DNA of 64,000 nucleotides from assembly GCF_008905045.1 (NCBI RefSeq), contig NZ_VWMY01000034.1, positions 69,722-133,721 on the forward strand, read 5' to 3'. A model generated the notes under the pieces. It searched no databases and was not told where the DNA came from. It worked only from the letters and a program-made list of their open reading frames with translations. Of the stretch, positions 1-7,853 are shown piece by piece. A program made the translations under genes and the position numbers. Each line of letters begins with the position of its first letter. The first letter of the stretch is position 1. The stretch is from Streptomyces albicerus (lineage in GTDB: Bacteria > Actinomycetota > Actinomycetes > Streptomycetales > Streptomycetaceae).

Positions 1-53
1 TTCTCGGCCTTCTCGCTCTTCTCGGTCTTCTCCGTGTTCTCGGTCGTCGTCAC
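1..53 (-). CDS. 5' end of a gene cut by the window edge
   Basis: A GTG codon at 51-53 overlaps the stop of the upstream ketosynthase gene (GTGA overlap), the same coupling used by the other genes of this operon. Only about 17 codons are visible; they read (M)TTTENTEKTEKSEKAE, a Lys/Glu/Thr-rich flexible start. The product cannot be identified. From its position it should be the next gene of the aryl-starter polyketide operon, for example another ketosynthase or ACP-associated enzyme, but this is inference. The Lys/acidic low-complexity stretch resembles the one inserted in the GriH-like protein of the same operon. Confidence 0.5.
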   Translation of the reverse strand, partial: MTTTENTEKTEKSEKAE

Positions 54-1468
54 GGCCGCTCCAGGACGAGTGCGGTGTTGGCGCCCCCGAAGGCGGCGTT
101 GATGGTCAGGGCCCGGCGCGGGTCGGCCTGGCGCGGCTGGTTCGGCACGTAGTCGAGGTCGCATTCCGGGTCCGGCCGGGTGAACCCGGCGGTCGGCGGC
201 AGTACGCCGTCCGTCAGGGCCAGCATCGTGATCACGAACTCCACGACGCCCGCCGCCTCCAGGAGATGGCCGGTGGTGCCCTTGGTGGAGCTGACCGGTA
301 TCGACTCGGCCCGCTGCGGGAAGGCGGCCCGAAGCCCACGGGTCTCGGCCCCGTCGTTGTACTTGGTGCCGGTGCCGTGGGCGTTGACATAGCCGAGGGC
401 CGCCCCGTCCGGATCACCGGCGAGCCGCAGCGCCTGCCGTGCCGCGCGTGCCAGCCCGACGCCCTCCGGGTGCGGCTGGGCGATGTGGTGGGCGTCCGTG
501 GCCGCGCCCCAGCCCACCACGGTCGCCAGCGGCCGGGCACCGCGGCGCCGGGCGTGCTCGGCGGACTCCAGCACGACGGCCGCCACCCCGTCGCCGAGCA
601 GCAGCCCGCTGCGATCGAGGCTGAACGGGCGCACCATGCCGTCGCGGGACAGCGCCCGGCCGGAGTCGAACTTGCCGAAGGTCTCCTCCTCCACCAGGTA
701 ACCGCCCGCGCAGACCGCCACATCGATCCGGCCGGAGGAGATCAGCCGGCAGGCATGGATGATCGCGGCGGCGGAGGCGACACAGGCATTGGTGAAGGTG
801 AGCCGCGGCCCGACCAGCCCGAGGCCTTCGGCCAGCAACTCTGCGAGGTGAGCGGGCACGGCGTCGGCGAGGCGCTCCGCGGCTTCGCCCACGTCCCCAC
901 CGGGACGGCCCGTCGGTACGGCGTCGGCAACCTGCTCCGCCGTCCGGTTCGCGTCCGTGCCGGACCCGTGCCCCGGTACAGACGCGGCGGCTGAGCGGAG
1001 TCGATCAAACTCGCCGCGGTACCGCGCCCCCTCAGGGGCGCGGGGCTGTGACATTTGTGGCTGCGCCGCGTGGGCGCGACCAGCCACCGACGGCCCGCGG
1101 TTTCCGTACGGCATTTCCCGTGGAGCGCTCGGCAGAGAACCCGCGGCGCCCCGCCAGTACCGCGTGACGCTCGTGTGGTCGCCGGCGACGCCGAGCAGGA
1201 CCGCCGCCTCCGTGCCCGCGGGCAGGCCCGCCATGCCGACGGCGTCCGTGCCGCACTGGGCGAGCGCGTGCCGCAGTGCCCAGTCCTCGACCGCGTCGGG
1301 GCCGTCCGGGGCGGCCGCCGCCATCGGCGTACGGTACGGGCCAGTGTCGAACCTCGTGGTGGGCGCGAACGAGGGGACTCCCGCGAAGACCCCGCGCCGC
1401 AGGGCCTCGGCTCCCGTGCCGAACGCGGTGCGGACGCCGAATCCGGTCACCGTCACCTCACCGCTCAT
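50..1468 (-). CDS. Beta-ketoacyl-ACP synthase (type II PKS/FabF-like)
   Basis: A 472-residue thiolase-fold ketosynthase that condenses an ACP-bound acyl or aryl starter with an extender. The catalytic triad is visible: Cys229 in FTNACVAS, His364 in NAHGTGT and His401 after SSTKGTTGH, with the C-terminal GGANTALVLE motif. The ATG at 1468 overlaps the stop of the upstream ACP gene (ATGA) and supersedes a longer open frame. The active-site Cys sits about 60-80 residues later than usual for FabF-type enzymes, because residues ~110-197 are an extra segment. That segment contains an in-frame copy of a GC-rich interspersed repeat (about residues 124-148) and a near-duplicate of the ADAVP-containing helix. 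Whether the enzyme still folds is unknown. It is the last full gene of the 3,4-AHBA/ligase/ACP/ACP operon. Confidence 0.88.
   Translation of the reverse strand: MSGEVTVTGFGVRTAFGTGAEALRRGVFAGVPSFAPTTRFDTGPYRTPMAAAAPDGPDAVEDWALRHALAQCGTDAVGMAGLPAGTEAAVLLGVAGDHTSVTRYWRGAAGSLPSAPREMPYGNRGPSVAGRAHAAQPQMSQPRAPEGARYRGEFDRLRSAAASVPGHGSGTDANRTAEQVADAVPTGRPGGDVGEAAERLADAVPAHLAELLAEGLGLVGPRLTFTNACVASAAAIIHACRLISSGRIDVAVCAGGYLVEEETFGKFDSGRALSRDGMVRPFSLDRSGLLLGDGVAAVVLESAEHARRRGARPLATVVGWGAATDAHHIAQPHPEGVGLARAARQALRLAGDPDGAALGYVNAHGTGTKYNDGAETRGLRAAFPQRAESIPVSSTKGTTGHLLEAAGVVEFVITMLALTDGVLPPTAGFTRPDPECDLDYVPNQPRQADPRRALTINAAFGGANTALVLERP
1026..1100. repeat. Streptomyces-type interspersed GC-rich repeat inside the ketosynthase gene
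   Basis: The segment begins with a small CCCCTCAGGGG stem, continues with GCGCGGGGCTGTGACATT and ends with GCGACCAGCCACCGACGG. It shares its core (GGGGCGCGGGG, then GCGACCAGCCAC, then CCCGC) with the element at 2089-2145. I recognise the pattern as a repeat that normally sits between Streptomyces genes. Here it is translated in frame as part of the ketosynthase. Identity is from memory; no repeat search was run. Confidence 0.65.
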
Positions 1469-1776
1469 CGCGGCCGCCCCCCTTCCGCCCGGCCCGACTG
1501 GGCGGCGCGCAGCAGTTCGGTGAGCCGCCGGAGCGAGGTCAGTCCGGCGATGTCCTCGTCGGTGGGCTCCACGACCAGGCCGTAGCGCTCCTCCACCACG
1601 TGCAGCAGCCACACCAACCCGAGGGAGTCCAGGACCAGTTCGGCGTCCTCGCCGAGGTCGTCGGGCAGCCCCGGGAAGATCTTGCGGTCCGACAGCAGCT
1701 CCCGGACGGTGTCGGTGGTGATGGGGGACAACGCGGGGGCGGGGTCCGCGTCGCTCGCCGTGGTTCCCGCGCTCAT
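1465..1776 (-). CDS. Acyl carrier protein (ACP) 1
   Basis: A 103-residue phosphopantetheine carrier. The attachment site is Ser51 in LVLDSLGLVWLL, followed by the helix III region LTSLRRLTELL. It has an N-terminal extension of about 20 residues and a basic C-terminal tail. It overlaps both neighbours by 4 bp (ACP2 upstream, ketosynthase downstream), so the three are translationally coupled. Tandem discrete ACPs next to an adenylating ligase are typical of type II systems in which an aryl starter is loaded onto a dedicated ACP. Which of the two ACPs receives the starter cannot be read from sequence. Confidence 0.88.
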   Translation of the reverse strand: MSAGTTASDADPAPALSPITTDTVRELLSDRKIFPGLPDDLGEDAELVLDSLGLVWLLHVVEERYGLVVEPTDEDIAGLTSLRRLTELLRAAQSGRAEGGRPR

Positions 1777-2048
1777 GCCTTCGCACCGCGTCGGACGACC
1801 TCGGCGACGAGTCCGCCGAGGGTCAGGAAGGCCAGGGGTTCGATATCGGTGTCCGGGATCTCCACGCCGAACCGCGACTCCAGCCGCAGGGCGAGCTCGA
1901 TCAGGCTCAGTGAGTCCACATCCAGCCCGCCGACGGTCACCGGGCTCTCGTCCGTGATGCCGTCGCGGCTCGTCAGGATGTTCATCTCGTCGATGACCGA
2001 GGCCAGAACGAACTCGCGGATCTCATCTTCCAGGGTTGACGTACTCAT
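1773..2048 (-). CDS. Acyl carrier protein (ACP) 2
   Basis: A 91-residue ACP with the phosphopantetheine serine at Ser46 (GGLDVDSLSLIELALRLE) and a short acidic helix III. The start at 2048 is chosen because GGAG lies 9 nt upstream; an earlier ATG at 2063 in the same frame lacks a better ribosome binding site. The stop overlaps the start of ACP1. About 120 bp separate it from the ligase gene, and that gap contains a GC-rich repeat. It most likely carries the activated 3-amino-4-hydroxybenzoyl starter or the growing chain. Confidence 0.88.
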   Translation of the reverse strand: MSTSTLEDEIREFVLASVIDEMNILTSRDGITDESPVTVGGLDVDSLSLIELALRLESRFGVEIPDTDIEPLAFLTLGGLVAEVVRRGAKA

Positions 2049-2088
2049 GACCAGAATCTCCATCGAATGGTTCAAGTGAGTCGGACGG

Positions 2089-2145
2089 CGCCCCCGAAGG
2101 GGCGCGGGGAACTGCGCGACCAGCCACAGAAGACCCGCAGACAAC
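2089..2145. repeat. Streptomyces-type interspersed GC-rich repeat (short form)
   Basis: The segment carries CGCCCCCGAAGGGGCGCGGG followed by AACTGCGCGACCAGCCACAG and ends with ACCCGCAG. The first part can form a stem (GCGCCCC with GGGGCGC). It sits in the roughly 120-bp gap between the adenylating ligase and ACP2 genes. It is the intergenic counterpart of the copy inside the ketosynthase gene at 1026-1100. Confidence 0.65.
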
Positions 2146-2168
2146 GAACAACCGGCAATACCCGGACC

Positions 2169-3584
2169 TCACCCAGCGGAGCGCTCGCGCTCCCGCAACG
2201 CCACGGCCTGCCGCACAAGCTTCCCGTTGGACGTGCGCGGCAGCGCATCCAGCAGCCGGATCACCCGCGGGAGCTTGTAGTCGGCCAGCCGCTCCCGGCA
2301 CCAGCGCAGCAGTTCCTCCGCGGACGGGCTGTCGGCTCCGGCGGCCACCGCGACGTACGCCTCGGTCACGCCCTCGTGGACCAGGACCGCCTGTTCGACC
2401 GCCGGGTGCTCGCGGAGCACGTGCTCGACCTCGGTGAGGTCCACCTTGAGGCCGCCGATCACGACGAGGGAGTCGGCGCGGCCGTGCACCGAGACCGCCC
2501 CGGTGGCGTCCACCGTGGCCCGGTCGCGGGTGTGCAGCCAGCCGTCCGCGTACTGCGTACCGCCCGAGTCGAAGAGATACGGCGACTCCCCAAGGGCGAC
2601 GTCCAGTTCGCCCTTGTGCTCCCGCACCGCCACACCCGGTGCGGCCCGGCCGACCGACGGGCGCAGAGTGCCGCCGACGTCGATGGCGACGATGCCGGTC
2701 TCCGTGGTCCCGTACGCCTCGCCGACCGCGACGCCGTAGCGTTCGGCGAACCGTGCCGCGACGTCCGGGGGCATCAACTCGCCGCCCGACACAGCGATCC
2801 GCAGGTCGGGCAGTGCGGGGGGATCGACGGCCGCGGCGAGCAGTTCGTAGTGCATCGGCACCCCGAACACGGCGGTGATCCGGTGGTCCACCGCGGTCCG
2901 CAGCAGGTCGCGGGCGGAGACGCGGGGTGCGAAGACCACGGAGACACCGGCCGCCAGCGAGTGCAGCAGACCGCCGATCAGGCCGAAGCTGTGCGCCGTC
3001 GAGCTGAGCAGCAGCAGCCGGTCGCCCTCGCCCGGCATGCCGGGGACCGTGGCGAAGGCCTCGACCTCGGCGGCGAGCGAGCGGGTGGTCCTGCCGATCA
3101 CCTTCGGCCGCCCGGTGGAGCCCGAGCTGAACTGGACCAGCCGGTGCCCGGTGATGGCCGGCCGGCCGGTTCCCTGGCACTCGGTGATGACCTCGTACTC
3201 GGGCCGGAAGCCGAACGCCGCCCGGACGTTGACACCGGCGCTGACCATGAACTGCGGTCGGCAGACGGCGCAGAGCGCCGCCACCTCGGCCGGTTTGAAC
3301 CGGAAGTCGAAGAGCAGCACCTGGGCGCCCAGCCGCCACAACGCGAGCAACACCTCGACCTGGGTGAAGCTGGGCGGTGTGCGCAGGCCCACGGTGCTGC
3401 CCGCGCCGATGCCGTATCCGGCGAAGACCGCGGCCTGTTTGGCCACTCGCTCCCTCAACTCGCCCCGGGTGACAGTCTCCTGCTGGTGTGTCAGATAGGG
3501 CAGGCCGTCGTCCTTCGCGTCGAACAGCCTCTGGACCAGGGAGCTCATCCCGTCATCTGCCGTGTCTGCCACGAGTTCGCCCAT
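2169..3584 (-). CDS. Acyl/aryl-CoA or -ACP adenylating ligase (ANL superfamily)
   Basis: A 471-residue AMP-forming ligase that would activate a carboxylic acid with ATP and pass it to a pantetheine thiol. Core motifs are present in order: the P-loop FSSGSTGRPKV (about residue 152), EAYGTTETG (about 291), the hinge and A8 region GRADSLVVIGGLKV (about 367), and the catalytic lysine in RTSNGKLVR near the C terminus. It lies 6 bp downstream of the 3,4-AHBA synthase gene, and its ribosome binding site GGAGG lies within the end of that gene. The likely substrate is 3-amino-4-hydroxybenzoate and the acceptor one of the ACPs; this is inferred from context. At 471 residues it is short for the family but complete. 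Confidence 0.88.
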   Translation of the reverse strand: MGELVADTADDGMSSLVQRLFDAKDDGLPYLTHQQETVTRGELRERVAKQAAVFAGYGIGAGSTVGLRTPPSFTQVEVLLALWRLGAQVLLFDFRFKPAEVAALCAVCRPQFMVSAGVNVRAAFGFRPEYEVITECQGTGRPAITGHRLVQFSSGSTGRPKVIGRTTRSLAAEVEAFATVPGMPGEGDRLLLLSSTAHSFGLIGGLLHSLAAGVSVVFAPRVSARDLLRTAVDHRITAVFGVPMHYELLAAAVDPPALPDLRIAVSGGELMPPDVAARFAERYGVAVGEAYGTTETGIVAIDVGGTLRPSVGRAAPGVAVREHKGELDVALGESPYLFDSGGTQYADGWLHTRDRATVDATGAVSVHGRADSLVVIGGLKVDLTEVEHVLREHPAVEQAVLVHEGVTEAYVAVAAGADSPSAEELLRWCRERLADYKLPRVIRLLDALPRTSNGKLVRQAVALRERERSAG

Positions 3585-3590
3585 GAGGCC

Positions 3591-4823
3591 TCAGACCTCC
3601 TTGCAGAACTCGCCGATGGGCAGGCCGACATGGCGCTTGTCCGCAGCCAGATAGCCGAGCAACTCGTCCCCCGTCTGCAACTCGGTGACGTTGAGGACCT
3701 TCCCGCCCGGGCCGAGCACCCGTACGTGCCAGTCGTCCTGCACGGTCAGGCTGACCAGCCGTCCGTCCTCGGCGTGGGTGCGGATCTCAAGGAGCGGCCG
3801 GGATTCGAGTTTGGCCCGGCCGACCACGACCCGCCGGGTGCGTCCGTCGGCGCCGACCGCCAGCAGGGGCATTCCGGAGCCCACCTCGCTCAGGTAGCTG
3901 GTGCGGTTGTCGGGGCCGAGCGTGTACGAGTGCAGGGCACCGGCGTTGACCCGGAACGGCCGGGTCGGCATGTACGGCAGCGGATGGGTCTCGCTGCAGC
4001 AGAGCACGAACCCGGAGGAGTACGAGCCGACGAGGATGCCCTCGTCCTCCTCGAAGTGCGAGCAGGTGTCCACACAGACCCGGTCGCCGAGCCCGACGTG
4101 CCGGATGCTCTCCACGGTCAGTGTGGACAGCTCCAGTTGGGGTGTGGTGGCCTCCAGCAGTCGTGCCAGCGCGAACACCTCGTCGGCGCTGCCGGGTGCG
4201 TACAGGATGCCGTCCGAGCCGCGCTCCAGGACGTCGAAGACAATCGCGGCCTCCTCCAGGCCGTCCACGACGGTCACCAGCTTGCCCTCGGCGGACTCGG
4301 CCGCGGCGAGCACGATCTCCAGCGGGATCTTGGTCGGGTCGGCGAAGTGGATGACGGTGTACGGCAGCGCCATGGCGCCCGCGCACGACAGCTGCAGGGT
4401 ACGGTCGTCCCGTACGTCGATGAGACCGGCGGCCGGCGTGCCACCGGCGGCACGGTTGTCCGCGGTGAGCGCGTCCAGCTCGTCCTGAGTGGTGAACTTC
4501 CGCAGCAGGAGGTCGATTCCGGCTCCGGCCGGGGATGCGAGTGCGGCCGGGGACTCCGACGCCTTCCGGTCCTCGGTGACCTTGGCGGCCTTGGTGTCCT
4601 TCGTGTCCCCGGGGTCCTTCACCGCCTTCTCGCCGGGCTTCTTCGCGCCGGCCGTGGCCGGCCCCCCGGGGACCAGCACCCGGGTGACAGTCGGCGGCAG
4701 CGTCCCGAGCAGCTCGGCGTCGGTGGACACCACTCCCGCCATCCGGGTGTGGACGGCCGCGTCCACCACCGCCTGGAGCTGCGGTCGGGGGACTTCACGG
4801 AGATCGATCCACGCGAACCTCAT
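3591..4823 (-). CDS. griH: 3-amino-4-hydroxybenzoate synthase, GriH-like (DHQ synthase II family)
   Basis: A 410-residue protein of the archaeal-type 3-dehydroquinate synthase family, starting MRFAWIDLREV. Conserved parts include GSYSSGFVLCCSETHPLPYMP, FRVNAGALHSYTL and the C-terminal GDELLGYLAADKRHVG block. In grixazone biosynthesis the GriH homologue converts the GriI aldol product to 3-amino-4-hydroxybenzoic acid. Its start overlaps the GriI-like gene by 4 bp, which strongly supports that pairing. Residues ~53-98 are a Lys/Asp/Thr/Ala-rich low-complexity insertion (with KDPGDTKDTKAAK) between two conserved beta-alpha segments, probably a surface loop. The symbol denotes homology, not membership of a grixazone cluster. 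Confidence 0.85.
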   Translation of the reverse strand: MRFAWIDLREVPRPQLQAVVDAAVHTRMAGVVSTDAELLGTLPPTVTRVLVPGGPATAGAKKPGEKAVKDPGDTKDTKAAKVTEDRKASESPAALASPAGAGIDLLLRKFTTQDELDALTADNRAAGGTPAAGLIDVRDDRTLQLSCAGAMALPYTVIHFADPTKIPLEIVLAAAESAEGKLVTVVDGLEEAAIVFDVLERGSDGILYAPGSADEVFALARLLEATTPQLELSTLTVESIRHVGLGDRVCVDTCSHFEEDEGILVGSYSSGFVLCCSETHPLPYMPTRPFRVNAGALHSYTLGPDNRTSYLSEVGSGMPLLAVGADGRTRRVVVGRAKLESRPLLEIRTHAEDGRLVSLTVQDDWHVRVLGPGGKVLNVTELQTGDELLGYLAADKRHVGLPIGEFCKEV

Positions 4824-5674
4824 GCGACACCTGCCACGATCGTCGAGTATTTGGACATGCCCATGTCATCAGCTATCTCTCCCCTGCTCTCGGCTCTGCT
4901 CGAGCGGGAGGTGCCCCCATCGCCGTGCACGACCGCGGCGAGGCGGGACACGAGAGAAGCGGGTGAGGGGTCCGAGAAGATCCGGCGGCCGACGGCCAGC
5001 CCCTGACAGCCGGAGGCCATCACCGCGGTGCCGTACTCGATGAGGTCGGAGCCGTCCGGCGGACCGCCGGCGGCCAGGACGGGGATGGGGCTGTGGGCCA
5101 CCACCTCGGCCATCCGGTCAAGCGGCAGCGCGACGGAGGTCTTCACCATGTCGGCACCGAGGTCCGCGGCGACGTTGACCAGATGCGCGAGGAGGGCGGG
5201 GTCGCGCGGGTTCTCGATGCGGGGGCCCCGAGGGTAGATCATCGCGATCAGCGGCATACCCCACGCATCGCAGGAGCGGGCCACCGCCCCCAGATCGGCG
5301 AGCTGGCGGCCCTCGGTGTCCGAGCCGATGTTCACATGGACGCTGACCGCGTCCGCGCCGAGCCGCAGCGCCTCCTCGACGTCGCCGACCAGCACCTTGG
5401 CGTCCACGTCGGCGGAGCAGGCGGTGCTGGCGCTCAGGTGCACCACCAGCGCGCAGTCTTTGAGGATGTCCGGCGCGAGGGCACGGGCACGCCCCTTGTG
5501 GACGATGATCCCGTCGGCCCCGCCGGCCACCAGCGCTCGCAGCAGATCGTCCCACTGGCCGGCGGGGGCCACCGGGCCGTCCGACACGGTGTGATCCAGA
5601 GGAACGAGCAGGTGCCGGTCATCACCTGCCAAGGACAGTCTTCTTAAGCGCAATGGCTTGCCAGTTTTCAGCAT
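4820..5674 (-). CDS. griI: 2-amino-4,5-dihydroxy-6-oxo-7-phosphooxyheptanoate synthase, GriI-like aldolase
   Basis: A 284-residue class I aldolase of the DeoC/FbaB family. Visible motifs are LLVPLDHTVSDGP, GADGIIVHKG, MPLIAMIYPRGPRI, the Schiff-base region DMVKTSV and the phosphate-binding end VLAAGGPP...QGLAVGRRIF. GriI joins L-aspartate-4-semialdehyde with dihydroxyacetone phosphate as the first step to 3-amino-4-hydroxybenzoate. The ATG at 5674 is preferred over a longer open frame because homology begins there and a GGGAAGG site lies about 10 nt upstream. It is the first gene of the leftward operon. The C terminus carries an extra Ser/Arg-rich tail of about 30 residues. Confidence 0.87.
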   Translation of the reverse strand: MLKTGKPLRLRRLSLAGDDRHLLVPLDHTVSDGPVAPAGQWDDLLRALVAGGADGIIVHKGRARALAPDILKDCALVVHLSASTACSADVDAKVLVGDVEEALRLGADAVSVHVNIGSDTEGRQLADLGAVARSCDAWGMPLIAMIYPRGPRIENPRDPALLAHLVNVAADLGADMVKTSVALPLDRMAEVVAHSPIPVLAAGGPPDGSDLIEYGTAVMASGCQGLAVGRRIFSDPSPASLVSRLAAVVHGDGGTSRSSRAESRGEIADDMGMSKYSTIVAGVA

Positions 5675-6267
5675 GGGTAATGCGCCTTCCCAGCCAGGAG
5701 GCCGCATGGCAAAGGTCCGGCAGCGGCTTCGAGTGAACATTTCAGGAATTCGAACCGCAACATCCCGTCGCGGGCCTCCATGTCCGAAAAACGATGGTCG
5801 TAGAACTTTCAAGTTCAGCCGCACATCAGCATTCCCCGAGTGATCGCCCGTTGGCAAGGCGTAATCACCGGCAACTTTTTATGCCATCCGCCGCAAGAAT
5901 ATTGACAGCGATTTGACAGGAATGACGGGGTTGACGGCGTCGAGCAGTGGTGTTCGTGGGCCATTGTGCGGCAAATGGTGAGGTGGCGGATGCGGTGCGG
6001 TCTATGCCCATTGAGCCGGTCTGTCCCCACCCATGGCTGCATCGGATACTTTATTGCTGGTGAGACGTGTAAAGAGGCGGCTATTCTTCCGCTAAGCCCC
6101 TGCCACCTTGTTCGGTTATTCGGACGAGTCGTCTTCCTTGTCGAAATGGAATTCACGGGATTAGGGTGACAGGCGCACTCCGGTTCGTGTTACATGCGAG
6201 TCCGTCCCCTCCCCCACCTTGGCCCGGACCATTCACACGCTCCGGGCCTACCGGAAGTGACCTCCCC
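5675..6267. other. AT-richer divergent intergenic region
   Basis: About 590 bp separate the leftward 3,4-AHBA operon from the rightward MHS transporter. The middle (about 5740-6170) is clearly less GC-rich than its surroundings and has no reading frame with Streptomyces codon bias. It should hold the promoters of both units. Three TTGACA/TTGACG hexamers lie close together at 5902-5937. No recognised operator was found. Confidence 0.6.
5878..5907 (-). promoter_or_regulatory. Candidate sigma-70-type promoter of the 3,4-AHBA operon
   Basis: On the minus strand, TGTCAA (5907-5902) and CATAAA (5883-5878) are separated by 18 bp. Transcription would start near 5870, giving a leader of about 200 nt before the GriI-like gene. 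The assignment rests only on hexamer likeness and position. Confidence 0.3.
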
Positions 6268-7677
6268 ATGCCCGAATTACCGTCCAGGACCGCTCCCGAG
6301 ACCGTCGGCCACAGACCGGCCGCGTCACCACCACCGCCGGCCGGGCGGAGCGAGGCGTCTCGCGTCGCCGTCGCGAGCCTGATCGGCACCACGATCGAGT
6401 ACTACGACTTCGCCGTGTACGGCACCGCCGCCGCGCTCGTCCTCGGTCCCGCCTTCTTCCCCTCCGGCAACGCCACCCTCTCCTCCCTGGCCGCGTTCCT
6501 CACGTTCGCCGCGGCCTTCCTCGCCCGCCCCCTCGGCGTCCTGCTGTTCGGGACGATCGGTGACCGGCTGGGCCGCCGACAGGCCCTGGTCATCTCCCTC
6601 TTGCTGATGGGCGTGGCAACGGTCGGCGTCGGACTGCTGCCCACGTACGAGACCGCCGGACTCCTCGCTCCCGTACTGCTGGTGACGCTCCGTCTGCTGC
6701 AGGGCGTGAGCATGGGCGGCGAGTGGGGCGGAGCGGTGCTGCTCGCCGCGGAACACGCGCCGCCAGGACGCCGCGCCCTGTACGCGTCCATCCCGCAGGC
6801 CGGCCCCTCGCTCGGATTCCTGCTGTCCACCGCCGTCATCCTGCCCACCCTCGAGTTCGCGGGCCGGGACGGTTTCAGGGACGGCGCTTGGCGGATCCCG
6901 TTCCTGCTCAGCACCGTGCTCGTGGTGATCGGCCTGTGGGTACGGGCGACGGTCTCCGAGTCACCGGTCTTCACTTCCGCGGCCCGCCGCACCACACAGG
7001 CACAGATACAGGCCCAGGCCCAGGCCCAGGCACCGGCACCGGCACCGGCACCGGCACCGGTGTCCCGCTTCCCCCTCGGCGCTCTGGTCAAGGAGTACCC
7101 CGGCCGGCTGCTGCTCGGCATCGGTGCGGCGATCGGCGGCTCGGCCGTCTACTACCTGACGATCGTCTACAGCATCTCGTACGGGCCGAAGTCGCTCGGC
7201 ATCCCCCAGAACACGATGCTGACCGCCGCGAGCATCGGCGCGGCGGCCGGCATCGCCATCACCCTCCCGGTCGCCGCGCTGGCCGACCGGATCGGCCGCC
7301 GCCCGGTGATGCTGACCGGAGCCGTCGGCTGCGTCGTGTGGGCGGTGCCCATGTACGCCTCCCTGAGCTCGCGCAACGCCGTGGTGATCACCGGCGCGTA
7401 CACCGTCGGACTCATGCTGCTGGCGCTGATGTTCTCCCCGGTGGCGGCATTCCTTCCCGAGCTGTTCCCCGCCCGGCTGCGCTACACCGGCGCCTCCGCG
7501 GCCTTCATCCTCGCCAACACCCTCAGCGGCGGCTTCGCTCCGAGCATCGCCACCTGGCTGAACAGTCGGTGGGACTCACCGCTCGTGCTCGGCTTCTACA
7601 CCGGCGGACTCTGCCTGTTGAGCCTCCTGTGCCTGCTGGCCCTGCCGGAGACCCGCGACCACGAATTCGACACCTGA
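6268..7677 (+). CDS. MHS-family MFS transporter (metabolite:proton symporter)
   Basis: A 469-residue 12-helix transporter. The MHS signature is clear: GTTIEYYDFAVYG in helix 1, GDRLGRRQAL in the first cytoplasmic loop, QGVSMGGEWGGAVLLAAEHAP, and LADRIGRRPVM in the second half. The ATG at 6268 follows GGAAG by about 10 nt; the longer upstream frame is proline-rich and lacks homology. The central cytoplasmic loop (about residues 248-264) is a run of Gln-Ala then Pro-Ala repeats encoded by hexamer repeats. Family members carry small carboxylates, betaines or shikimate; the substrate here is unknown. It diverges from the 3,4-AHBA operon, so a role in precursor uptake or product export is possible but unproven. 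Confidence 0.88.
   Translation: MPELPSRTAPETVGHRPAASPPPPAGRSEASRVAVASLIGTTIEYYDFAVYGTAAALVLGPAFFPSGNATLSSLAAFLTFAAAFLARPLGVLLFGTIGDRLGRRQALVISLLLMGVATVGVGLLPTYETAGLLAPVLLVTLRLLQGVSMGGEWGGAVLLAAEHAPPGRRALYASIPQAGPSLGFLLSTAVILPTLEFAGRDGFRDGAWRIPFLLSTVLVVIGLWVRATVSESPVFTSAARRTTQAQIQAQAQAQAPAPAPAPAPVSRFPLGALVKEYPGRLLLGIGAAIGGSAVYYLTIVYSISYGPKSLGIPQNTMLTAASIGAAAGIAITLPVAALADRIGRRPVMLTGAVGCVVWAVPMYASLSSRNAVVITGAYTVGLMLLALMFSPVAAFLPELFPARLRYTGASAAFILANTLSGGFAPSIATWLNSRWDSPLVLGFYTGGLCLLSLLCLLALPETRDHEFDT
7009..7061 (+). repeat. In-frame hexamer repeats encoding a Q-A/P-A loop
   Basis: Three to four copies of CAGGCC are followed by about five copies of GGCACC, all in frame within the MHS transporter. 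They encode Gln-Ala then Pro-Ala repeats in the loop between the two six-helix halves. Copy number is likely to vary between strains without breaking the frame. Confidence 0.75.
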
Positions 7678-7853
7678 CGGTTCCTGCTGGGCGAGCACCT
7701 GTTTGTCGGGCGCGTCCTCGTCCGGCGGGGCTGGTGAACCTGGTCGGCTCGGAAGATCTCGTGCATGCGGTCGGCCTCGACTTGATCGGGTTGATCCACC
7801 TCAGATGGATCTCCCATCGGCATGGCGTCGGCCGCCGCGTGTGTCACCGGCAA

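Noticed and set aside
2067..5006. Very long plus-strand open frame (979 codons)
   Set aside because: It lies antisense to the ligase, GriH-like and GriI-like genes, is His/Gly/Arg/Asp-rich with no domain, and is the usual high-GC shadow frame.
7596..7853. Minus-strand frame after the MHS transporter (DPSEVDQPDQVEADRMH)
   Set aside because: Somewhat protein-like in part, but overlaps the end of the transporter gene and has no motif or good ribosome binding site.
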